From NCBI GenBank assembly GCA_039105265.1, contig JAPFFF010000008.1:5084001-5148000 (forward strand): DNA of 64,000 bases, written 5' to 3'. The first letter of the stretch is position 1. Each line of letters opens with the position of its first letter. Source of the stretch: Tritrichomonas musculus. Taxonomy: Eukaryota > Parabasalia > Tritrichomonadida > Tritrichomonadidae. Below, piece by piece: positions 57,666 to 64,000 of this stretch. Below the pieces are notes generated by a model. That model was not told where the DNA came from. It made no database searches and saw only the letters and a program-made list of their open reading frames with translations. The position numbers and the translations under genes were made by a program.

Positions 57666-60035
57666 CTACATAGTGCCTGACTCTTTCTTCCATTTTAGTC
57701 TTGCCTTAACAATGAAAAAGTCAGTTAGAGTTTTCCATTCTTTTATCTCTACAAGGTAATCAAAAGGACCTTCAACAATTACGTTTTGCATTACTGGTAT
57801 AAATAATGCTTTTCTAATAAATGAAACAGCAAAAGAAGAAGCAATTTTGAATCTCTCATTTTCAGTAGATTTACTTTCACCAGCAAATCGACGATGATTT
57901 AAACACAATTTAGCAAATTCAAAGGCCTTATTGAAAAGCTGGTCAAACCCTTCTTTTTGATCAACAAGAGAAATGAGAGAGATGCAGAAAGTGGACATTC
58001 CTGTTGCTAATTCTTGATTTTGGAAACGCTCTTCTCCAAAATTATCGAAGACTTGATCAAGAATTTCTGAAAAAGAACCAGCTCTTGTTCGCCCGCTTTC
58101 TTTTTCGTTTTCACATATCGATCCAAACATATATGCTAATCTTTCGCAAATAATTGAAGAATCAAAAGGGACGCTGATTGTAATAGTTAAAATATTTAAA
58201 ACATCAATTACTTCACCAGCAAACTTTTTAACACCAAAAATAGTTATCCATGAACGCCACATGCATGCAATTTTATTGAAATTATACATAGGAAGTGATT
58301 TTGAAGAAATGAATTCTAGCAAATGAAATTTTAATAACTCCTTCAATTCACTTAAATCTGATATTGGAAAACGAACCATCATATTATAATCAGGATAAGA
58401 TATAATATTAGAAAATTCAGGCTTATTGGAATTGATGCTTTTTGATTTATCACCAATGTGACTTACTATAGTCATAAAATGATTAAATAATACATTTATT
58501 ATTGGAGCGTTAGGAAATTTGGCAATCGTTGCCAAATTAACGTATTCAATACTCGGCTGACAAACACAGTTGAGTATAATTGATGGCCAAAAATGCGGAA
58601 AGTCTTGAGATTTTTCAACTATTTGGTTGAATTTCTCAAGTTTTTTATCAGAAATGCTCTTAAGCATTTTATCTAATAAAGCAACACTTCTTTGAAAATG
58701 AGTTACATTTTCTGTCTTTAAATCAAATGTTGGTGATTTATATGTTAATAATGCTGATAAAAAGAAACGTGTTTCATTAGACACTTTATCTAGAATAGAA
58801 TTAACCATTTCTTTAATTTTAAATGAACCTAATGACCAACTATTTTGAACATAATGAAGGAAAAGAAACCAAATTTTATAAAAGCCTTGATCATTTTGCA
58901 TATTTTCACAAACTTTGGCTAATTTCAAAAGAAAATCTGAAAGTTGATTTTGCAATACTAAATATGTAATAACATCAGATGAATATTTCATTAGATACGG
59001 AATAGCTTCATAAAGTGAGAGAATTTCATCACATTGAACCAAATTAAAGAGCTTTTCAGAAAAGGTTAGAATATTCTTTGGGTACAAGTAAATGTTGTCA
59101 AATAACTCTGAAGGTCGTAACTCCGCAAAAGATTCAGAAGTTAATACTTGCTCAATTATATTTGACTGTAATAAAAATTGATTATCTTCAACCTCTTCTT
59201 CTTCAGTTCCGTTTTCCTTTTCCATTTTCTTAATATATAATATAATTTGTTGGATATTTTCATTAATTAATTTCGGAAATGTGCAAAAAATTAAAAAAGC
59301 TATTGAGAGAGATGGATTATTAACATATTCAGAAACCATACGAATAAACATTAAAATAAGAGACTTTTTTGTTGAAAATTGAGTTAAGAAAGTGCTATTG
59401 CCTGAAACAATAATATTCCAATTAATAAGAGAAACAAAGTTGTGCTGATGATAATGCAACTCTTTGACGATGCTGTCATGAAAAATCGATTTTTTTAATC
59501 GAGACATCATTAATGATGGTGGAAAAAAAGAATTAAATGAAAAAAACTTTTCGCGAAAAGAGTTTCGAAGATCATTAATTTCATTTTCGAAGTATATCCT
59601 TGATAATGCAACTAAAGCTGGAAATTTTAGGCCGGTAGTCAACTTTTTTAAAGCGTTTGTACATATTTCTGTTGGCGTATCAGAAATTAAAAAGTATAGT
59701 ATATTTTTGATGCATTTTGCAGTAGATATTTGGTCATCAAAATTGATAAAGTTAATAAATTTTGAGCCAACTTGATTTATTAAACGAATAAAACCAAGAC
59801 CAAACTCTTTCGAAGAATCACTAGAAAGAATTTCTAAAAAAATATCAGGATAATGTAAAAATAAAATCTCAAGGTAATTTAAAAAAAGAGGAGCAGGAAC
59901 ATTTGGCTTTGAATTTAAATTGAAAAGAGATATAATGACATTTTTGTTAAATTCACTGTCTTTTCGTGATTCTAGAGATTCAATCAAGTTTTCAGGCGTT
60001 CTAAGAAGGTTCCAACTTTCTCGCACATATTCCAT
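57666..60035 (-). CDS. Large helical (alpha-solenoid) protein, function unknown
   Basis: 789 aa without stops and with even codon use. It is made of hydrophobic helices separated by polar turns (FLNYLEILFLHYPDIFLEIL, LSEKLFNLV-type, ILNCVCQPSIEYVNLATIAK), in the style of HEAT/ARM proteins, and has one acidic low-complexity stretch near 290 (NGTEEEEVEDNQ). No membrane segment or catalytic motif. I do not recognise the family; large complex scaffolds have this look. Confidence 0.65.
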   Translation of the reverse strand: MEYVRESWNLLRTPENLIESLESRKDSEFNKNVIISLFNLNSKPNVPAPLFLNYLEILFLHYPDIFLEILSSDSSKEFGLGFIRLINQVGSKFINFINFDDQISTAKCIKNILYFLISDTPTEICTNALKKLTTGLKFPALVALSRIYFENEINDLRNSFREKFFSFNSFFPPSLMMSRLKKSIFHDSIVKELHYHQHNFVSLINWNIIVSGNSTFLTQFSTKKSLILMFIRMVSEYVNNPSLSIAFLIFCTFPKLINENIQQIILYIKKMEKENGTEEEEVEDNQFLLQSNIIEQVLTSESFAELRPSELFDNIYLYPKNILTFSEKLFNLVQCDEILSLYEAIPYLMKYSSDVITYLVLQNQLSDFLLKLAKVCENMQNDQGFYKIWFLFLHYVQNSWSLGSFKIKEMVNSILDKVSNETRFFLSALLTYKSPTFDLKTENVTHFQRSVALLDKMLKSISDKKLEKFNQIVEKSQDFPHFWPSIILNCVCQPSIEYVNLATIAKFPNAPIINVLFNHFMTIVSHIGDKSKSINSNKPEFSNIISYPDYNMMVRFPISDLSELKELLKFHLLEFISSKSLPMYNFNKIACMWRSWITIFGVKKFAGEVIDVLNILTITISVPFDSSIICERLAYMFGSICENEKESGRTRAGSFSEILDQVFDNFGEERFQNQELATGMSTFCISLISLVDQKEGFDQLFNKAFEFAKLCLNHRRFAGESKSTENERFKIASSFAVSFIRKALFIPVMQNVIVEGPFDYLVEIKEWKTLTDFFIVKARLKWKKESGTM

Positions 60036-60679
60036 TGAATCTTCTTTAATTAACCTTAATTTTGAATAAAACGATCAAAAAAATCTTTTCTTGAAAGAGA
60101 ATAAATTTGGTATTTTTTATTTCATATTGATCTATTAGATATTATTTAATATAATATAACTTCAAATTAAATTGCATTTGTTTTTAATAAATTAAAATTC
60201 AGATAAATTTATTTAAATTTCATCAAGGCTCTTTGAATTAGTAAACGCTATTAACAAATATTTACCAATAATAAAACGGTTTTAAAGATTTAGTTTTAAA
60301 ATTACAATTTACTTTTTAATCCATTAATTTTACTTTTATTAATAAAATTACTTTGTTAAATAATAGATTTTAATTTAAAAAGTATAATTATTTTTATTTT
60401 TCACTGATATAAATTTGTTTACTAAGATATATGAATTTTTAATTTTCAATCTAGTACACAAAATTTGATTTTTATTTTAAAATATTAAAAATATCACTAT
60501 CTTTTTATTATACTAATATTCAAGTTATATTTATATTTTAAAACTCTAATTAATAACTACTACAATAATAATCATTAATATAATTCTAATAACATGCTTA
60601 AATTATTATGAAATTTATAAATAACTATTTATACTTAATTCTAAAATCAAATACAATTTTTTCAGTTAATTCTTCTACT
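60036..60679. other. AT-rich divergent promoter region
   Basis: About 640 bp between divergent genes with no supported gene, RNA or repeat. In-frame ATGs at 60608 and later precede the kinase, but the region has the composition of non-coding DNA. Confidence 0.45.
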
Positions 60680-61609
60680 ATGCAGTTCCCGTACTGGGAA
60701 ATCGGAACTCCTGAACCAGCAATTAACCAACAGTATAGCTTTTACATGTGTAAATATAAAATCTGCGGTACAAATAACTCAATTCTTTTTTATGGCCACC
60801 ATATGGAAGATCAAAACTATCAAGTTGTTTTAAAATTTGTTAAACACATTATAAATACAGATGATACAATATTAAATGAACTTAAAATCATGAAAGATAT
60901 GGACCATCCTAATCTTTTAAAAGCTGAAGACAGTTTTTATCATGGATCTTTTTTTTGCATTGTGACAAAATATGCTCCTTTTGGTAATCTTGCTAGTATT
61001 ATTAAAGATCGGTATTCAAATGGAATGCCTGAAAGTGAAGCTAGGATTGTTATGCGTCAATTACTTGAAGCAGTCGGCTATTTGCATAGTAAAGGAATTT
61101 GGCATAGAGATATAAAACCAAATAATGCTCTTGTTTATATGTGGAGTCAAACTGACAAGCATATTATTTTAGCAGATTATGGACTTTCAAAGCACTTTGA
61201 TGAAAATGATTATGGCTTTGATTTCATTGGAACGCCAGAGTATAGTGCTCCTGAAATGTTTAAAAAAACTGGATATACACAAAACATTGATTTTTACTCT
61301 CTTGGCATTACTCTATTTTTTTTATTGTCAGGGAGATCCCCATTTCCAAATCGCAAAAAATATCCAAAAGTTTTTTTTTATAAGGTTACTACAGGAAAAT
61401 TAAATATGCAACTACTCCAAGCAAAAAAATGCTCTCTTGACTGCATTGAATTTATTAATCAAATGTGCCATATTGATCCATTACGTCGAATATCAACAGC
61501 TAGTGATGCAATAAACCATACGTGGATGAGAACCACAAAGGAAGAAACAAGCGTAATTGGTAAGGAATTAATGGGAAGGATCAAACCATTCGAAGAAATT
61601 GCAACTTAA
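60680..61609 (+). CDS. Serine/threonine protein kinase (CAMK-like), ADYG variant
   Basis: 309 aa from ATG 60680, which starts MQFPYWEIGTPEP. An upstream in-frame ATG at 60608 is less likely because its residues are AT-driven. Kinase parts: VVLKFVK (ATP lysine), HRDIKPNN with H142/D144, and D166-Y167-G168 in place of DFG, then the activation segment GTPEYSAPEMF and IDFYSLGITLFFLLSG. No Ser/Thr is seen just before GTPEYSAPE, so activation by loop phosphorylation is doubtful. The glycine loop is not clear. It lies in tandem with the paralogue at 61968. Confidence 0.78.
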   Translation: MQFPYWEIGTPEPAINQQYSFYMCKYKICGTNNSILFYGHHMEDQNYQVVLKFVKHIINTDDTILNELKIMKDMDHPNLLKAEDSFYHGSFFCIVTKYAPFGNLASIIKDRYSNGMPESEARIVMRQLLEAVGYLHSKGIWHRDIKPNNALVYMWSQTDKHIILADYGLSKHFDENDYGFDFIGTPEYSAPEMFKKTGYTQNIDFYSLGITLFFLLSGRSPFPNRKKYPKVFFYKVTTGKLNMQLLQAKKCSLDCIEFINQMCHIDPLRRISTASDAINHTWMRTTKEETSVIGKELMGRIKPFEEIAT

Positions 61610-61967
61610 TTTAATATAATATTTTTGTATTTGTAATTTTAAAAATACTTACAGTCTAAGCAGCTAGTGAAAACAACGATCAATCTCAAACGTGTTAGCA
61701 TTTATAAATTTATAAATATATATTTTTTGCGATTAAACAAATATTAATAAAAATAAAATAAATTAATGAATCTATTATTGACACATCAATAGTCATGCAT
61801 GATTTTAGTTATTTGCAATCAGACTTCATATTTTTTTTTAATTTCAATTTGGGACGATTTATACATTCGTCGTGTATTTTGATTTATGAATAAAAGCTTA
61901 TTAATTTAAACATACTTTAAATTTGCCTTTTTTAAAATTTTTGAGAAAAATTGACAAATTTCTTTAA
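61610..61967. other. AT-rich intergenic spacer
   Basis: 358 bp between the two kinases, nothing supported. Confidence 0.5.
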
Positions 61968-62912
61968 ATGGATTATGAATCGGAGCCCTTTTATAATGAA
62001 GGAAATCATCCTCCTTCTAGTGGGGTAATTAATGGATATCAAATAGATGGTGAGTTAGAAAAACCGACCAACTGCTCATTTATTTATCTTGGATCAAGTC
62101 AACAAAATAACCAAAAAAAAGTTATCAAATTTGTCAAATTAATTAAAAAAAAAATCGATAGAATCAAAAATGAAATCGAAACAATGAGTATTGCAAACCA
62201 TCCAAATATTTTGAGAATGGATGAATGCTTTCGCTTAGGACCATTTGCTTGCATCATTACACCATATGCTCCATATAAAAGCCTCTTTCATTTGGTAGTG
62301 ACTCAATATCCTTCTGGAATTCCAGAAAATATAGCAGTTATTATCTTTCGTCAGATGCTTCAAGCTGTACACTATTTGCATGGAGTTAATATATGGCATA
62401 GAGATATAAAACCTGACAACTTTTTAGTTTTTGACTCGCATCCTGAACATCCGAGCATTGTTTTAGCCGACTTTGGTTTTGCCAAAAAGTTCCAGGAAGG
62501 TGAATTAGGAAATGATTTCTTTGGAACACCAGAATATACAGCACCCGAAATTTTTAGTGGAACAAAATATGAAAAAAGTGTTGATATTTATTCACTTGGA
62601 GTTACACTCTTTGTACTTCTTACAGCTAGATATCCTGTACCTTCATTCAAAACTGCAAGAGATGAATGCAAAAGACGTATCAGAAAAGGTCTTTTGAATT
62701 ATCAATTGTTAGTTGACATGGAAATATCACCTGATGCTGTTGATCTTATTCGTCAAATGTGCAGGCTTGATCCAACATTACGAATTACAGCAGAAGATGC
62801 TCTTAATCATCCTTGGATTGTATCGTCACAAAAAGAAAATGCAATGGAAGGAGACATTTCGAATGCTCTCTGGGAAGGAGAAAATTACCAATTTGAACCC
62901 CCTGGTGTTTAA
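61968..62912 (+). CDS. Serine/threonine protein kinase (CAMK-like), tandem paralogue
   Basis: 314 aa. VIKFVK lysine, HRDIKPDN with H144/D146, canonical DFG at D168, then FFGTPEYTAPEIFSG and VDIYSLGVTLFVLLTA. Residues 40-300 align along the whole length with the upstream kinase, including SGIPENIAVIIFRQMLQAVH against SEARIVMRQLLEAVG, so the pair arose by tandem duplication. Like its neighbour it lacks an obvious Gly-rich loop. Confidence 0.82.
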   Translation: MDYESEPFYNEGNHPPSSGVINGYQIDGELEKPTNCSFIYLGSSQQNNQKKVIKFVKLIKKKIDRIKNEIETMSIANHPNILRMDECFRLGPFACIITPYAPYKSLFHLVVTQYPSGIPENIAVIIFRQMLQAVHYLHGVNIWHRDIKPDNFLVFDSHPEHPSIVLADFGFAKKFQEGELGNDFFGTPEYTAPEIFSGTKYEKSVDIYSLGVTLFVLLTARYPVPSFKTARDECKRRIRKGLLNYQLLVDMEISPDAVDLIRQMCRLDPTLRITAEDALNHPWIVSSQKENAMEGDISNALWEGENYQFEPPGV

Positions 62913-63166
62913 GAATCCGAAAATTATTATTCGTTTATTAGATATCTTAGTTGTAGTTTATATATTAAAATATTCTTTGAAATAAAATATAATTTGCTTT
63001 AAATTAGACTATTTTCAGTGAGCAAAATAATAATAATAAGAAAACATTTTAATAATTATTTGAATAACTTATCTATCCATAAAAAATATCATAAATATTT
63101 AATAATGATAATAATAAGCATTTATGAATGCATTGATCATCTTCCTTTTCTATTTGTAATATTATA
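62913..63166. other. AT-rich intergenic spacer
   Basis: 254 bp between convergent genes, with runs of AAT. No gene seen. Confidence 0.45.
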
Positions 63167-64000
63167 TTAGGGTTCAAGATATTTGTTTATAAACTGTTCG
63201 ATCTCAATTGTATCTGAACTACCAATTTTCAAAACTTCACCATTTAATGTGAATCTGAACGAAAGTTGTGAGTTTGCTTCCCAAAGTTCGGCACCCAAGT
63301 GAGATGCATATGGGGGTACTGCCTCTTTATTAACGATACCAAGACCAACAAGAAAGCCAGAAATTGATACATCGTGACCACTGAACAATGTGAATTTTAC
63401 GTCTGTCTCTTTATTAAGAAACTTTTTGAGATGACTGTTGAAGAGTTGGAAAATTGGTCCATATGCATCTCTTCCAACAAAATCAATGAAACCTGTGGAG
63501 TAATAAGCTAAATTTGATGCCAAAAGACGATACAATTCACCATAGCATGGCGAATTTCTGTTCGTAATCTTTTGGTATCTTTTATTGTCCTCTTCAATGA
63601 TTTTTGGAAGCTGGTATCCATTGAATTTCAAACAATATGGGAAGTCGCCAGCTAATAATTGAGTAAATTCATTATTTGGAAACATGTCTTTAATCTCTTG
63701 GGGAATCAAAGAGACTCTTCTTCTAAATTCTTCTGTTTGCTGGAATATTTTGGATTTTTTAATATAATATTCATTTAATTCTGGGTGAGGACAAAGAATT
63801 TCATCACCAAACTTGCCTGTTTGGATAAATAATTTTTCGTTACTGCTTTTTGGATTATACATACCTTGTAAAAAAGAAGAAGCAGATTCAACACAGCGAG
63901 GCGATACTGAAGATCTAATGAATATTTTCGAAAGATCATATTGATCTTCATGCGGAAGAAGATTATTTTGAACAACTAGATAATTATAATATAATTTTCC
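63167..64000 (-). CDS. Histidine acid phosphatase, 5'-partial at window edge
   Basis: The minus-strand frame is open from 63167 to the window edge (about 277 codons visible), so the N-terminal part with the catalytic RHG motif lies outside. The first Met at 63862 is internal. Just upstream the frame reads IRSSVSPRCVESASSFLQGM, the conserved R-S-x-x-x-R-x-x-x-S-A block of the family. The second catalytic motif is SGHDVSISGFLVGLG, with the HD pair, and a C-terminal region typical of lysosomal/prostatic-type enzymes follows. It hydrolyses phosphomonoesters, usually in lysosomes or outside the cell. A signal peptide cannot be judged here. Confidence 0.85.
   Translation of the reverse strand, partial: GKLYYNYLVVQNNLLPHEDQYDLSKIFIRSSVSPRCVESASSFLQGMYNPKSSNEKLFIQTGKFGDEILCPHPELNEYYIKKSKIFQQTEEFRRRVSLIPQEIKDMFPNNEFTQLLAGDFPYCLKFNGYQLPKIIEEDNKRYQKITNRNSPCYGELYRLLASNLAYYSTGFIDFVGRDAYGPIFQLFNSHLKKFLNKETDVKFTLFSGHDVSISGFLVGLGIVNKEAVPPYASHLGAELWEANSQLSFRFTLNGEVLKIGSSDTIEIEQFINKYLEP

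Overview
The window looks like a piece of a parabasalid (trichomonad) nuclear genome, probably a Tritrichomonas-like species. The evidence is very AT-rich DNA, intronless eukaryotic genes with short AT-rich spacers, a 25 kb Polinton/Maverick transposon of the kind known from Trichomonas, and a dense load of other DNA transposons. The species cannot be fixed from the sequence alone.

Layout. 1-3.8 kb: three non-autonomous inverted-repeat elements, one carrying a 21-copy 43-bp satellite. 4.0-12 kb: host genes for MED10, a Ser/Lys-rich nuclear-type protein, an SVP26/TEX261 membrane protein, a MOK-type kinase, V-ATPase subunit G and a CFAP410-like LRR protein, with one TA-flanked element at 9.0-10.2 kb. 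12.26-12.72 kb: a short element with a clear target duplication. About 12.76-16.73 kb: a rearranged fragment of a Polinton (called B), split by a 1.7 kb pogo-type transposon with a frameshifted transposase. 16,731-42,219: a structurally complete Polinton (A), 25,489 bp, with ~231-bp GC-rich terminal inverted repeats. 42.2-43.05 kb: the 3' end and terminal repeat of B, so A sits inside B's last gene. 43.23-47.7 kb: a third, inverted and decayed Polinton end (C). 47.9-64 kb: host genes again: CNOT10-like, a WD40 protein, RPC4 (Pol III), a VHS/Q-rich protein, TFIIA large subunit, a TAF12-like histone fold, katanin p80, a large helical protein, two tandem kinases and a histidine acid phosphatase running off the right edge.

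Polinton A carries the expected core: Ulp1/adenain-type protease, retroviral-type integrase with a chromo-like C-terminus, packaging ATPase, candidate major capsid protein and protein-primed family B DNA polymerase. Around the core are an HNH endonuclease, a bZIP-like basic protein followed by a 19-bp minisatellite, a coiled-coil proline-rich protein, several small unrecognised proteins and two very long paralogous fibre-like proteins (1755 and 873 aa) next to the right end. Every gene reads open, so A looks young. The fibre genes of B and C are broken, so at least three Polinton insertions of different age are stacked here.

The most interesting points are the nested, duplication-free insertion of A into B; recurring G(V/I/T)QT motifs in three A proteins that resemble dynein light chain (LC8) ligands; an Asn at the expected third catalytic position of the integrase; and the fibre-like gene family that lies beside the terminal repeats in all three Polintons.
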